Below, piece after piece: positions 11,655-22,280 of a DNA stretch of 64,000 nucleotides. Every line of letters begins with the position of its first letter. Within the stretch, counting starts at the first letter, position 1. The stretch is from Oikopleura dioica. Its lineage: Eukaryota > Chordata > Appendicularia > Copelata > Oikopleuridae. Position numbers and translations under genes: made by a program. Under the pieces are notes generated by a model that did not search any database, was not told the origin of the DNA, and worked only from the letters and a program-made list of their open reading frames with translations. The stretch spans positions 682,001-746,000 of the forward strand of contig OU015570.1 in the NCBI GenBank assembly GCA_907165135.1, written 5' to 3'.

Positions 11655-12590
11655 CCGAATGGGTGTGGGTGGGGTTGGGGACGAAACTGAGAGTTCAACG
11701 CCTATGTCAAGCCCCTTAAATATAATAATCAAGGAATTGGGCTGAGACGGCCCAAGGGGCCGTCAAGCCCCTAAGATTTAATAATCACGGAACTGGGCTG
11801 AGACGGCCCGAAGGGCCGTCAAGCCCCTTAAATTGAATAATCAAGGAACTGGGCTGAGACGGCCCGAAGGGCCGTCAAGCCCTTAAATTTAATAATCACG
11901 GAACTGGGCTGAGACGGCCCGAAGGGCCGTCAAGTCCCTTAAATTTAATAATCACGGAACTGGGCTGAGACGGCCCGAAGGGCCGTCAAGCCCCTTAAAT
12001 TGAATAATCAAGGAACTGGGCTGAGACGGCCCGAAGGGCCGTCAAGCCCTTAAATTTAATAATCACGGAACTGGGCTGAGACGGCCCGAAGGGCCGTCAA
12101 GCCCCTTAAATTTAATAATCAAGGAACTGGGCTGAGACGGCCCGAAGGGCCGTCAAGCCCTTAAATTGAATAATCAAGGAACTGGGCTGAGACGGCCCGA
12201 AGGGCCGTCAAGCCCTTAAATTTAATAATCACGGAACTGGGCTGAGACGGCCCGAAGGGCCGTCAAGCCCCTTAAATTGAATAATCACGGAACTGGGCTG
12301 AGACGGCCCGAAGGGCCGTCAAGCCCTTAAATTGAATAATCAAGGAACTGGGCTGAGACGGCCCGAAGGGCCGTCAAGCCCCTTAAATTTAATAATCAAG
12401 GAACTGGGCTGAGACGGCTCGAAGGGCCGTCAAGCCCCTTAAATTTAATAATCAAGGAACTGGGCTGAGACGGCCCGAAGGGCCGTCAAGCCCCTTAAAT
12501 TTAATAATCAAGGAACTGGGCTGAGACGGCCCGAAGGGCCGTCAAGCCCCTTTAATTTAATAATCAAGGAACTGGGCTGAGATGGCCTTT
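11655..12590 (+). repeat. 56-bp hairpin satellite array, locus 1
   Basis: About sixteen tandem copies of a 55-56 bp unit containing GAGACGGCCCGAAGGGCCGT, whose ACGGCCC/GGGCCGT arms form a hairpin with an AA centre, followed by CAAGCCCCTTAAATTTAATA. Copies differ by a few bases and by loss of one C. The array is preceded by the header GGGTGGGGTTGGGGACGAAACT (11660-11685), which is also found at 51868 and 3563. Not CRISPR: there are no unique spacers. Confidence 0.9.
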
Positions 12591-13412
12591 ATATTTGAGC
12601 ATTTTTAAGCTATTTTCAAAAAGGGCGATTTTCTGCAAAATGGAAATTTTCAAATTGGCCGCATTACCGTTTCCGGGCTCTACCGGACGGAGAGCATCGT
12701 CTGCACTTTCTTATAGTGGTCTTGGTTTGGTTGTGGGTCGGTGTGGTTTCGAGTAATTCGACCAAATGTCCGAAACTCGTGGTATATTTCCGAAAAAAAT
12801 CGCTATTTTACTACAAAAATCAAAAATTTATTGTTTTCGCTAATTTCTATAAGATCCCCTTTAATTTACGTATATGGTCACTTGGTTTCAGCGTTTTTTG
12901 AAAACAACACGTTTCCGGCCGAAATCCCACCAGCGCAACCCAATTCATACACAATCGTGGCGTATGTTTCCGCGAGTAATCCGGGATTCTCCGCTACCCT
13001 TTTCTCCGATTCTACTCGCGTCGCGGGCTACTCGCGATTTTCCTTTACTCATTTACCCGATTTACTCGCACGGGTCTCCGCGCGAGTTACCCGTGTAAAA
13101 ACTGCGGGTTACCCGGAAAAATTGCGGGTAATTTCGAAGGACTCGAAATCAACAGCCATGGTCGGGTGATTATTAGTTTTCATGCTGAACAATATTCTGG
13201 AAAGAAAAACATGAATTTGAAACAAGAACCCTCTCAAAAACGGTTAAAAAGTTTTGCCTTTCTTGATGATAAAATCATCTTTTCTGACGTCATAATGACG
13301 TCATCGGGCGGTAGAATTTTGGGAATCTACTAATTCTGACATGGGCTTTCAGAATTTAGTGATAACTCACAAAAATAATTTTCGGCCAAAAATTCTTATG
13401 GTAATTCTATAT

Positions 13413-13751
13413 AATATAGAACTATTACTAATAGTCTATTAGTAAGCATAGTTTCTAAAAACGCCGCTCAGCCTCGCGCTGTCCGTAGCCATTTTTTGAG
13501 TTTTATGCTTTAGTAAAAGAGGTTTAATTGAAAAAAAAAAGAGAGAATAGTTTGATGCAAGAATTTCAGTAAATTATTTACAGGCATGATAAAAGGAGAA
13601 AGTTTCTGGAAGCTACAAAAATCCCGACGAAATTCGATTTTTAAAGACAATGAATATTCACTTATCAAAAAGGTCATCAACAATTATCAAATAATGCGAT
13701 TAAAATCGATGTCCTTGTTTTCTCGAATTCGGTAATCCTTTATTAATCTTT
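13413..13751. other. Non-coding spacer before element 1
   Basis: AT-rich, with a small dyad at 13436-13450 (ACTAATAGTCTATTAGT) and nothing gene-like. It ends at the CTTT target duplication of element 1. Confidence 0.4.
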
Positions 13752-14284
13752 TGTAATGGTTTTGCAACCTATGCAAATAAGTGAACACAAGAGAAATATA
13801 CAGACAACTGAGCAAAGTTGGCTGTGTATAAAAAGAGTAAGGTTTTGAGCTTTTTATTTGATCTATTCTCTGAGCGAGCAAAAGTGAGAATGACTGTGAG
13901 AGAGATGGTGAGCGGTTTTTATAGTTTTTCAAATTTTCGGGTTCCCAGTTGATTAATCGGCTGTTATTCGATCGTATCGTTTTCATCGGATTAATTGAAC
14001 ATGAACGTAATAATTCGTCACCAACGGATTTTGTCACTTGGAAAAGGAATAATTCCATTTTAGCGGATACATCGGATTTCGAGCATCAGGACGTGAAAAT
14101 AATTTGAAGAGCGGCGTTTTAAAACGGATTATTTGGTTTTTCAGGAAGGGCGCGCGTTTTAGAGTCGATTATTTCGCCAGCGCTAGTGCGCCATCATTTT
14201 CACTTACGCGCCGTGCTCGCGTGGCAAGCTTTGCTTTGCCCCGCGGCGTGATCGTAATTAGAGCAATTCTGTAAAACCACTACA
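13752..14284 (-). repeat. Element 1 3' LTR
   Basis: Matches 19983-20516 almost base for base; differences include one indel in the poly-T run near 13849 and scattered substitutions. On the minus strand it starts TGTAGTGGTTTTACAG and ends CCATTACA. Confidence 0.95.
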
Positions 14285-14305
14285 TATTCTTCCCTCTTCT
14301 TTTGA
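14285..14305 (-). promoter_or_regulatory. Polypurine tract of element 1
   Basis: Read on the minus strand, AAAAGAAGAGGGAAGAATA lies directly before the 3' LTR, the expected site for plus-strand priming. A second, almost identical tract occurs at 15303-15323, on the other side of the 268-codon ORF. Confidence 0.75.
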
Positions 14306-14377
14306 GCGGAGCGTTCTGGTAAAGTTTGAAGAAGGAGCGGTTTTGAGCAAGTAGGTTCTTTGAAGATTTGAGCATCT

Positions 14378-15184
14378 TCAAAGAAGATTTCCATGAAAGA
14401 AGGAGTCGAATGCATCAGAAGTTGCTGGGTCCATATCATCATTAAGAGTAGCTTGACGAAGGACATCCTGCATACTGATTGTTTGTTGAGCTTCAATTTG
14501 AAAGTCATTGTTGTTGTTCTGAGCAGGCAACACATTGACAAGATCGTATTCACGAGCGGGGGAATTCCAACGTATGTCCAAATTTACTTGCCCTGAATTG
14601 TTGAGCGGAGCTTCAGGGGGTTGGTAGACTACCAGGGCAGTCTCTTGAGCTACAAGGCAATATTTCTGGCATTTTTCAATAAAGAAAGCGAAATGGACAT
14701 TGGAGAGGAGTTCAACTTCTTTCAGATCGGAGATGTTAAGGTTGTCCCAGGCGATTCTTCTGTACATGAAATGTTTGACAAAAGATTCGCGAACTTTGTC
14801 AGCTAGCTGAAGTTTTCCTTCTCGTGAGGTCTCGAAGTTGAGAAGGATTTTCATCGTGAAGGCAGTTTTCTTTGTCCATAAAATTATATCATTTGGACGA
14901 GGTTCTCTTTCGTAAGAGATCCAGACATTGGTGAGCTTTTCGAGGTCAATTTGAGCAGCAAAGTTGTTGTAGAACTCGTAACCTTTGCGAGCAGATTCCT
15001 CGACGATTCTTATGAGCTGGATTGTCTTTTCGCAGAACAGATATCGAGTGTCAATTTCGAGCGGGAACATTTGAGGTATGACGTATCTCAGGAAATTGGA
15101 TTTCAGATCACCTGTTGGTTTGAAGTAATGACAGATTTCGTTATATTTTGAATACTTCCGGTTTTTTACTTGTCTCTGAGCCAT
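14378..15184 (-). CDS. Unknown 268-codon ORF between pol and 3' LTR
   Basis: An intact ATG-initiated ORF (start MAQRQVKNRKYSKYN) with no stop or frameshift, in contrast to the broken gag-pol of the same copy. The N-terminal 15 residues are basic. Residues about 30-180 look like an alpha-helical globular domain; the C-terminal 80 residues are Asn/Gln-rich and acidic (ends DAFDSFFHGNLL). There is no signal peptide, membrane segment or zinc motif, so it is not a standard env. It lies between two copies of the polypurine tract, suggesting acquired sequence. Function unknown. Element 4 has no counterpart. Confidence 0.6.
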   Translation of the reverse strand: MAQRQVKNRKYSKYNEICHYFKPTGDLKSNFLRYVIPQMFPLEIDTRYLFCEKTIQLIRIVEESARKGYEFYNNFAAQIDLEKLTNVWISYEREPRPNDIILWTKKTAFTMKILLNFETSREGKLQLADKVRESFVKHFMYRRIAWDNLNISDLKEVELLSNVHFAFFIEKCQKYCLVAQETALVVYQPPEAPLNNSGQVNLDIRWNSPAREYDLVNVLPAQNNNNDFQIEAQQTISMQDVLRQATLNDDMDPATSDAFDSFFHGNLL

Positions 15185-15302
15185 TTTCGATCTCTTGTGA
15201 GTGGCGTTTTTCTTGGAAGCGGAGGCGAAAGAGCATTTTTTCGATTAACGAATCAGGAACTTGAGTGCTTTTACGTAAGATTCAAGAGTCGGGAGGCTTG
15301 CA

Positions 15303-15323
15303 TACTCTTCCCTCTTCTTTTTG
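15303..15323 (-). repeat. Second polypurine-tract copy
   Basis: The minus-strand sequence GAAGAGGGAAGAGTATG preceded by AAAA is nearly identical to the tract next to the 3' LTR. It may be a central tract or the original 3' end before the 268-codon ORF was gained. Confidence 0.5.
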
Positions 15324-15936
15324 AGCTTTTGAATCTTCTGAGCAATTAGTGTCCGAGCGAATTGTTTGAGCAAACGATTTCTAGAGCGAGCAAATTTGAG
15401 CTAAATCGTCTCTTTGAGCAACTTGATCTTGATCGTTTGAGCAGATAAATCTATGAGCGAGCAGAATCATCTTTGAGAAACTTGATCTTGATTGTTTTGG
15501 CAGATGAATCCATGAGCGAGCAAAATCATCTTTGAGAAACTTGATTATGAATTATCTGAATGTGACAAAGCAACTGCACGCATTGCTTCGCATCTTTGGA
15601 GGAGTGGACAAAGGTTCAGAAAAGCGGTGTCCATCGTGTGCGCAATTGATAAACACATTAGCTGGGTTATGAGAACACAAGTCCAAAGAGGCCTGTATGA
15701 AACTTCTGCACAGCAAATGAGCGGGACTGGATTCCCTTTGATCGAGCGAACAGGGATGACTTCGAGCTTTGAAGTGAGCCGATCCAGTGTGCATAAACAT
15801 TGCCGTAGTTTATGATCCAATATTTGAGCTTCAGGTTAACCTTTTGAGAACAGGACTTTTTATCACAGATTTTGAGCGAACTTCGTAAACAAGTGTGAAC
15901 GTGAGCAGGAACAGGAGCATAAGTTTAATGGTTTGA
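15324..15936 (-). other. Element 1 region between pol and extra ORF
   Basis: Multiple near-repeats of GAGCGAGCA and TTTGAGCA. No minus-strand frame is open for long. A hydrophobic run in a third frame near 15860-15920 (TIKLMLLFLLTFTLVYEV) could be a lost membrane protein, but it lies in a frame overlapping the integrase tail, so it is not called. Confidence 0.35.
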
Positions 15937-16350
15937 TCAACATCGTCGTGAGCGAAGGCGATGTTTCCATTTAGGAGCTTGAACTTGAAGTCCATCATCT
16001 CTATCAACAGGCTCATGTTGATCTTTATGAGGGCTTTTGATACTTTGATCTTCTTTCGTATCATTATGAGCAGGAACTTGAGCAAGATCTTGATGGAGCT
16101 GATCTTCTTCCACTTTTTGATCAGTTTTTGCTTTGACGACAAACTTTGTATGATTTTCAGCCGTTTTGAGTCGGAGCGGTCGGATCAGGCTGATGTGTCG
16201 TCGATACTCTTTCTTGGTAAGCGGGCACTTGACAATGTAACTATCCTTGGAGATCCTTTTGTGAATTCGATAAGGACCTGACCAGTGAATCCCAAGTTTT
16301 CCAGAGAACAGATCCGGTTTCCAGCAGAGAACAGAGGTGCCGATCTTTGA
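15937..16350 (-). pseudogene. pol: Integrase C-terminal domain and tail, element 1
   Basis: In the frame ending at 15937 the sequence has the hallmark integrase C-terminal pattern HWSGPYRI followed by SKDSYIV, then a Lys/Gln/Asp-rich tail of about 70 residues ending at TGA. It follows directly on the linker after RNase H, so the zinc-binding HHCC region and the DDE core have been lost in an internal deletion near 16345-16375. A longer open frame at 16185-16835 reads through the junction in the wrong frame. Confidence 0.75.
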
Positions 16351-16375
16351 GAATTGTCTTTGAGCTTGAATTGTT

Positions 16376-17927
16376 TCGAAGAATTGTTGATTTCTGATTT
16401 GACAATGAGATTTTTCGTCTTTGAGCAGGATCGTTGAGCAAGAGCCATTTCTTTTGAAGTTAACGAACGATTTTCAAAAGAAAATAGAACTTCATCTTGA
16501 GCGAGAGAGTGGACTGCAAATATCGTCTCAGCGACATCAAAGAAATCTTTTGCTTCATCCTCCAAGTCGGAGCTTTTTGATCTTGGAAGGCGTGAGAAGT
16601 AGTCAGCTGAAGCCATTTCCGGACTAGTTCCACTTTTATGAATGATGTTGAAGTTGAACCCGAGGAGATAATTGTAAACATTGCACAATTTTATGTCGAG
16701 CTTTGACTGTCGAGCTTCTCGGAACAAGTAGAGCAGTGATTTATGATCGACGTACGCATCGAATTCGGTGTTGAGCAAATAGTATTCGAAGAACTGAATA
16801 CCCCAACAGAGCGCAAACAACTCTTTGATACGCATCGGCCGTTTCAGATCGGGCCCTTGAAGTTGTTTACTGAAGTACCCAAGTGCAGCGAGCGAGCCAT
16901 TTTGAATTTGATAAAGGGTTCAACCGACCGCGAATCCTGAGGAATCTGTCACAAGGACGAGCTTTGATCCAAGTTTGAAGTGAGCTAGGGTCGGTTCCTT
17001 CAGAAGTTTGTCTTTGATCGTTTCGAATGCCTTTTGATGCGTCTCAGTCCATTGGTAATCTACCTTAGCGGAGGTGAGTCTGTAGAGCGGAGCAAGGATC
17101 TCACTTCCTTTTTCAATATACTTTATATTGAAGTTGATCATTCCAAGGTATGTCTTGAGTTCGGCTTTTGTCTCAGGTGGATTCATCTTCTCGATCGCTT
17201 CGATATGTTTCTTGAGTGGCTTTATTCCAGAGGCAGTCACACGATGTCCAAGAAAGTCGATCTCATTACTTGCGAGCTGGCACTTTTTCGCACTAATTAC
17301 GAGCCCATAATCCAAACACGTTTTGAAGACAAACTCGAGCGACTTGAGATGTTCTTCCCAGCTGGAGTCAATGATGACAAGATCATCAATGTAGAGCGTG
17401 ATTGATGGGTGGTTCATAAGCGTCATCATGATGCGACTAAATGCAGCAGGTGCATTGCAAGAGCCATAGAGCATTCTGTTTGCTTGGAAGTGTTCGTTGT
17501 TGTATGAGAAGGCCATTTTGTGAGCATCACTTTCATTGATCAGGACTTGCCAATAGCCGCGGAGAAAGTCTACTGAGCTGATGAAACATTCTTTGCCCTC
17601 ACTTAGGCGTTTGCCGATCCTTGTGAAGACTGTTTGCATGTGCGGAAGTGGAAAGCGATCTTTGATGAGAAGTGAATTGACTCCTCGAGCGTCGAGACTG
17701 ATTCGAATTGTTTGATCAGGTTTTCGAAGGATGATCAAAGGAATGTTGTGAGCGGATTGGGTTTTCTGAATGACTTTGAGCTGTTTCCATTTCGTCATCG
17801 CTTCATCGACTTGATCTTGAGAGTGAATTGGTATTGGTCTTGGAGGCTGGTGAGAAGTTTTGGATTCATCGTAGAGCGGAAGAGTGTAACGAAATCCAAA
17901 CAGTCGTCCAAGATCGTCCGAGTCCAT
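16376..17927 (-). pseudogene. pol: Reverse transcriptase and RNase H, element 1
   Basis: Minus-strand pol. Reverse transcriptase carries the first catalytic Asp in SSVDFLRGYW and the YIDD box in LYIDDLVIID, then the thumb/connection (LGHRVTASGIKPLKKH). RNase H follows with VTDSSG, the Glu in IKELFALCWG and VDHKSLLYLF. One in-frame TGA interrupts RNase H near 16920, and another stop precedes the start of this open stretch at 17928. Compared with element 4, substitutions are few and mostly silent or conservative, so both copies derive from a recent common source. Confidence 0.9.
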
Positions 17928-17999
17928 CTAGAAGCTAAGCCGATATTTGTAAACAAGTTCATCCAATTGAGCCTTTTGAACTTTGTTTGCTGACCCGTA

Positions 18000-18551
18000 T
18001 GATCCGATATCGGGTTTGAAATTGATCCTTTCGGCGGCTTATGAACGTCTTTGGAGGAACTGATCGTATTCCTCCTTTTCAGAGCCAGATTTTCTATCCA
18101 CCTCTATAATTCCTGTGAGAAGCAGATCTGAGGAATTTGGATTGATCGTGGGGATAGATTTTCCTAGGAGAGTTATCGAGCTTTCTCCAATCGTAACTTG
18201 CTTGAGCGTATCCATGCCAAGAATGATCGGGCACGAAAGGTTTTGAACAATGAGCGGGTTGAGTTTGATCTTGAGTGGCGATCCATTTCTTATCAGATTT
18301 GCTTCGATCGTGGAGCTGAGCGTACTGACTTGAACGATTTCTGCATTCGCACACTTGAGCCTTATATTCGAGGGTGTTTGTTTGTTGACGTGAGCTGGAA
18401 GTAGGTCGATTACATCGGAACGGAAACATGTTCGACTACATCCGGTGTCAATAAGAGCGGGAAAGGTTAGTCCGTGGAGCGTGATCTTGACATATTTGAG
18501 CGAGGTCGGTGCAAAATGAGCATATTTACACGTTTCGGTGACCTTTGATAG
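18000..18551 (-). pseudogene. pol: Aspartic protease region, element 1
   Basis: On the minus strand, after the CCCH finger, comes LIDTGCSRTCF with the DTG active-site triad, then a flap-like stretch and PIILGMDTL, matching the retropepsin IIG-type C-terminal motif. Frameshifts and stops occur near 18040 and 18170. The stretch links Gag to reverse transcriptase in one frame, as in element 4. Confidence 0.85.
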
Positions 18552-19280
18552 TCATTCCTCGTTTTTGATCAATTTCTTTACGTGAGCGGGAACATCATCG
18601 AGGTGGATGTATTTGCACTTTGATCCAAATTTACACGATCCCCTTTTGACAAAGCTGATGCAGAATCCGTCGATCTTCGAAGTGTCTATTCTGTTTCTCT
18701 TCCGCTTTGGCTCTTTTGGCTTTGGCTGATCCTTTTTGACTGCTGAAGACACAATTTCTTTCAATTTTGAGCAGTGCATTGCAACTTCTGAGCTTTGTGT
18801 CGGTGAGGATTCCTCTGCAGTGAATATATTTTCTTTCTTGAAGAACGATCTTTCAAGTTCAGTGCTGCGCTGAGCGATGTTTTTGAGAGTCAGCAGCGAT
18901 TTTTCCCTTCTGAGCAACTCACATAATCGCGGTTCTTGAGCGTTGATGAATCTTTCGCAAATTATGCTTTCGTCGGCTGGATCAAGGGTTTCTTTGCCGT
19001 ATCCTTTCTTGAAGAAGGCGATGAGCTTTGTGAGCGCCATGAATTGTGATTCACTCCCACGTTGGAAGGTGTTGTACTGAAATTTGTAATGTTCGGCATC
19101 CTTTCCGAGGATGAGAGTGAGTTTGTTTTTGAAAAGATCCCAGCTTTTGAGCTCATCAGCTGAGATCGCTTCGATCAGTGCGCTTCCGGTCTCTTTAGTC
19201 AGAAGTTGAGCGAGACTGACTTGGATCAGGTTTTCTTGCGAGAGACCGTAGCAGAACCTGAAAAACCCCTGCGGAACCTA
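18552..19280 (-). pseudogene. gag: Gag C-terminal half with CCCH zinc finger, element 1
   Basis: Capsid-like helical sequence followed by a basic linker (KPKEPKRKRNRID) and a zinc motif C-x8-C-x5-C-x3-H (CISFVKRGSCKFGSKCKYIH) at about 18600-18665. This spacing is the Tis11/CCCH RNA-binding type, not the CCHC knuckle usual for Gag. A frameshift near 19270 separates it from the N-terminal half. The open stretch from 19040 is internal, not a true start. Confidence 0.85.
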
Positions 19281-19911
19281 ACCTTTCCATTGACTTAAAC
19301 CAATTTTGTATGGGGACCGAGGGGTCAAACTTCGGAGTCTTGATCTTGAAGTTATCGCCCTTTTTTGGTTCGTGTCGGGATCTTGACCGTTGTTTTGGAA
19401 CCTTTGGAGCTTCTCCCTCCTTTTTGTGGTTTTGATCAGGAGTCTCTTTCTTGATTTTCGGTTCATTCTTCGGAGCTGATCGTTGATTCTGTCGAACCGT
19501 TTCATCAAGTTCACTCCAGTCAATAGAGTCTGGAAGAGATTCTTCCGAGCTTTCATTGTCAGTGGCTTCTTCCATTTTCATGGAGATCATGAGCTCGGCA
19601 AGTGTTGTGGCTTGAGCGGATGCCAGGATTTGCCTGATCTCCATCTTGTTATGCCTCTTAGCGAACTTCTGATCTATCTCGTCGCTTCCGTCATCATCAT
19701 GGAGGTAGTTTGTGAATTCACCTTCCTCGTTGAACACGAACTTACGATTTTCGGCGAAAAACTCCCCATCCAACTTGTGGATATTCAGAACAATTGATGA
19801 CTTATCTGTGATTGGGAGCTGTGGAGGATATGTTTGATTCGAAACATGGTCGTAGATCTTCAGCAGTTCTTCTCGATTCAGATCAGAGGAAAGTTTGAAA
19901 TAGCGAGTCAT
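19195..19911 (-). pseudogene. gag: Gag N-terminal half, element 1
   Basis: ATG at 19911 shortly after the primer-binding site. The product begins MTRYFKLSSDLNREEL, has an acidic Ser/Glu central segment (EEATDNESSEESLPDS) and then a Lys/Arg/Ser-rich linker (KQRSRSRHEPKKGD). It leaves the gag frame near 19270 and ends in an unrelated tail. Element 4 encodes the same protein with the frame maintained through this point. No myristoylation signal is seen. Confidence 0.85.
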
Positions 19912-19967
19912 GTTTCTTTACAGCAGCTCTCTTCAATCGTAAATCTCTATATGGGCGAAGCGTTTTT

Positions 19968-19978
19968 CTCAGTCACCA
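19968..19978 (-). promoter_or_regulatory. Primer-binding site, element 1
   Basis: Read on the minus strand, TGGTGACTGAG begins four bases after the 5' LTR, complementary to a tRNA 3' end AGTCACCA. Element 4 is identical; elements 2 and 3 share the first eight bases. Confidence 0.8.
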
Positions 19979-19982
19979 AATT

Positions 19983-20516
19983 TGTAATGGTTTTGCAACC
20001 TATGCAAATAAGTGAACACAAGAGAAATATACAGACAACTGAGCAAAGTTGGCTGTGTATAAAAAGAGTAAGGTTTTTGAGCTTTTTATTTGATCTATTC
20101 TCTGAGCGAGCAAAAGTGAGAATGACTGTGAGAGAGATGGTGAGCGGTTTTTATAGTTTTTCAAATTTTCGGGTTCCCAGTAGATTAATCGGCTGTTATT
20201 CGATCGTATCGTTTTCATCGGATTAATTGAACATGAACGTAATAATTTGTCACCAACGGATTTGTTCACTTGGAAAAGGAATAATTCCATTTTAGCGGAT
20301 GAATCGGATTTCGAGCATCAGGACGTGAAAATAATTTGAAGAGCGGCGTTTTAAAACGGATTATTTGGTTTTTCAGGAAGGGCGCGCGTTTTAGAGTCGA
20401 TTATTTCGCCAGCGCTGGTGCGCCATCATTTTCACTTACGCGCCGTGCTCGCGTGGCAAGCTTTGCTTTGCCCCGCGGCGTGATCGTAATTAGAGCAATT
20501 CTGTAAAACCACTACA
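19983..20516 (-). repeat. Element 1 5' LTR
   Basis: LTR with an apparent TATA box (minus strand CTATAAAAACC, about 20146-20156) and AATAAA downstream (about 20085-20092), so the U3-R-U5 arrangement is credible. Almost identical to the 3' LTR and to 53461-53992. Confidence 0.9.
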
Positions 20517-20520
20517 CTTT

Positions 20521-22036
20521 TACGGATGTAATGCTTTGTTTCTGCAACAGATAAAGCTCGTGATTCCATGTTCTTGTAATTGGCCAAAAATTTATGCTTC
20601 GAAAATAAATATAAACACCAGGAACAATTATTTTATCAATCTAATAGGTTTTGCAACCCGTGGACGCTAAATTAGAAGACGGCGAGGGGAAGCCGCGAAT
20701 TCATAAATGCGTACTTTATTGTAGGATCCAGTCCTGAGGTACAGAAATGGGGCAGCAGAAAGAGACAAATTAGTTACCGGTGAAGCAAGTCACATGGGAA
20801 ATTGGTGGAGCGGGAGATATTTGATAGAACTATGCATGTGAGTTTACCCATAAACGGAAGAGCGATAAGTGACCGTTCTAGCGCAAGCGCTAGAATAGCT
20901 CTAATGGAAGTGTTAGCGAGTACGCAAAACCCAAAACCCCTCCCTGGCTTCATAAATTGAGCTGCAGATAAAATGTTACAGAAAAAGAGTAGATCAATAA
21001 CAGTAATATTTAGGCGAGTTAACTTTAGAGCACATAAACTGGTAAAATAGTTGGCGGTAATTTAACTATATGAATTCAAATTCTCTTAGACTTTGAAATC
21101 TTATCGGACTGGCGGAAAGAAACACTTAGGCAAAGGTGAAAAGTACGAAAGATGGAATATCGATTTTTGGTTGCAAAAATAAGGGGACCAATCTTTGAAA
21201 AATACCAACATCCCTGGTTTCCCTTTTGGGAAACATGGAGCTTCAAGATGCGTACTTTATTAAGGAAAACAGCCCAGACATGGGCAATGTGGCAAGAGAG
21301 AGAAGTGTTATTAAGAACCGGTTGTACATATGAAAAATAGTTGGGCGGATCGTTTCCTGTGAAATATGTACATTAGCGCGCATTCACTCATGAATGTGCG
21401 CGTGGTTTTGGTAAATAATTTAGGACTTGAAAGTGATTTATATCATATAAATATATTTTACCATATAAATTATATGGTAAAATATAAGTCAAAAGTCCAA
21501 AACACAATACGCTTGTCGCCCGTGGAAATGCTCATGTGAAATTAAATTTTCATCGACTGTGAAAAAAATTTCGTACTGTGAGACTCAGTGTGAGTACCAA
21601 GTGGGCCAAAAAATCTGATACTGTACTCTGTATTTAAAGTAGTCTGAAAAAAAGAAAGTGCCCAGGACCGAATTAAACAGCAACAATATCACTTGGAAGA
21701 AGATCATCAATACTGCCTTACGGACTCTAATTGCGATCCAATTCTGAAACAAGATTTATTTTAATTTAATAACTTATCTCTTATTTTCTGAACAAAAATT
21801 TTATTGTGAATAAGTAGAATCGGAGAGTGCGCGCTGCCTTATCACTGATAAGTTATCAGTTGCCCTCGCAAAGCTGTAGATGAGTCAATTACCTTCTTTT
21901 TATTATTTTAGACTGTTCATTTTATTCTACAATTTATGTTTTTGGCTTATTCTATACCAATTTTCAAAATATACACAATCTCAACTATCTGGGAGTGATT
22001 GTGGAAGAGTGGCCCTGCCGAGCATGCTGCATGCCC
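20521..22036. other. Intergenic, dispersed repeats
   Basis: No gene. About 21246-21406 resembles 49019-49170 (GCGTACTTTATT, ACATGGGC, GCAGAGAGAAGTG, TGAAAAATAGTTGGGCGGA), and 20705-20830 is a more distant relative. A perfect dyad ATATAAATATATTT...AAATTATAT occurs near 21438-21485. The repeat has no coding capacity and may be a SINE or LTR remnant. Confidence 0.45.
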
Positions 22037-22269
22037 TGTAGTATTCTAGCTTTAGCCCTAGTTTCAGCTTGTCAATCAAAGCCTATAAATAGCTTGATCA
22101 AAGCCCCATCACGGCCCATTTTCTCTGCACTCCCGCTGACTCTCACATTTTGTCATCTGTTCCTATACGCTCCTCTTTTCTTCAATTTTATAATAAACCA
22201 GTCTACCCAAAACAAGAGTACTAGCGGCAACTGCTCTTTGACTCACATAACTTCGGCCAGAATATATAA
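22037..22269 (+). repeat. Element 2 5' LTR
   Basis: Matches 30238-30470 with only a handful of substitutions. Contains CCTATAAATAGC (TATA box, about 22081-22091) and TATAATAAACC (polyadenylation-like, about 22188-22198). Confidence 0.93.
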
Positions 22270-22270
22270 C

Positions 22271-22280
22271 TGGTGACTGA
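22271..22280 (+). promoter_or_regulatory. Primer-binding site, element 2
   Basis: TGGTGACTGA one base after the LTR, the same primer class as elements 1 and 4. Confidence 0.75.

Larger units (their letters stand above)
10122..13412. mobile_element. 3.3-kb foldback element
   Basis: Long inverted arms: 10122-10680 pairs with about 12960-13412. Matched landmarks are ATTACCATAAGAATTTTT, TGACGTCATTATGACGTCA, the ATGGCTGTCGATTTCGAGTC block and GGGTAACCCGCAG; divergence and small indels are visible. The left arm has an extra 70 bp near 10390-10460. Inside are a hAT-like element (10851-11341) and a hairpin satellite (11655-12590). No transposase. The C/G-rich open frames at 10463-10780 and 12741-13169 are opposite arms of one repeat, not genes. 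Confidence 0.65.
13752..20516 (-). mobile_element. Element 1: Ty3/gypsy retrotransposon
   Basis: A full-length insertion on the minus strand, with two near-identical TG...CA LTRs of about 533 bp (13752-14284 and 19983-20516) and a 4-bp target duplication CTTT (13748-13751, 20517-20520). The minus-strand order is LTR, PBS, gag, protease, reverse transcriptase, RNase H, integrase tail, an unknown ORF, polypurine tract, LTR. The integrase zinc and catalytic regions are deleted, so the copy cannot integrate by itself. It is the same family as element 4. Minus-strand reading explains the anomalous TTTGAGC-rich look of the plus strand. Confidence 0.95.

Noticed and set aside
11655-12590. CRISPR array
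   Set aside because: Units are contiguous with no unique spacers, the repeat is 56 bp with a self-hairpin, and the DNA is eukaryotic.
14200-14553. Second minus-strand ORF overlapping the 268-codon ORF
   Set aside because: It is a different frame of the same DNA running into the LTR, with no start context or motif.
15831-16142. Small membrane protein on the minus strand of element 1
   Set aside because: It overlaps the integrase tail, whose frame has recognisable GPYRI and Lys/Gln-rich sequence.
16185-16835. 216-codon open frame as intact pol end
   Set aside because: It crosses the deletion junction; the integrase C-terminal motif lies in another phase.
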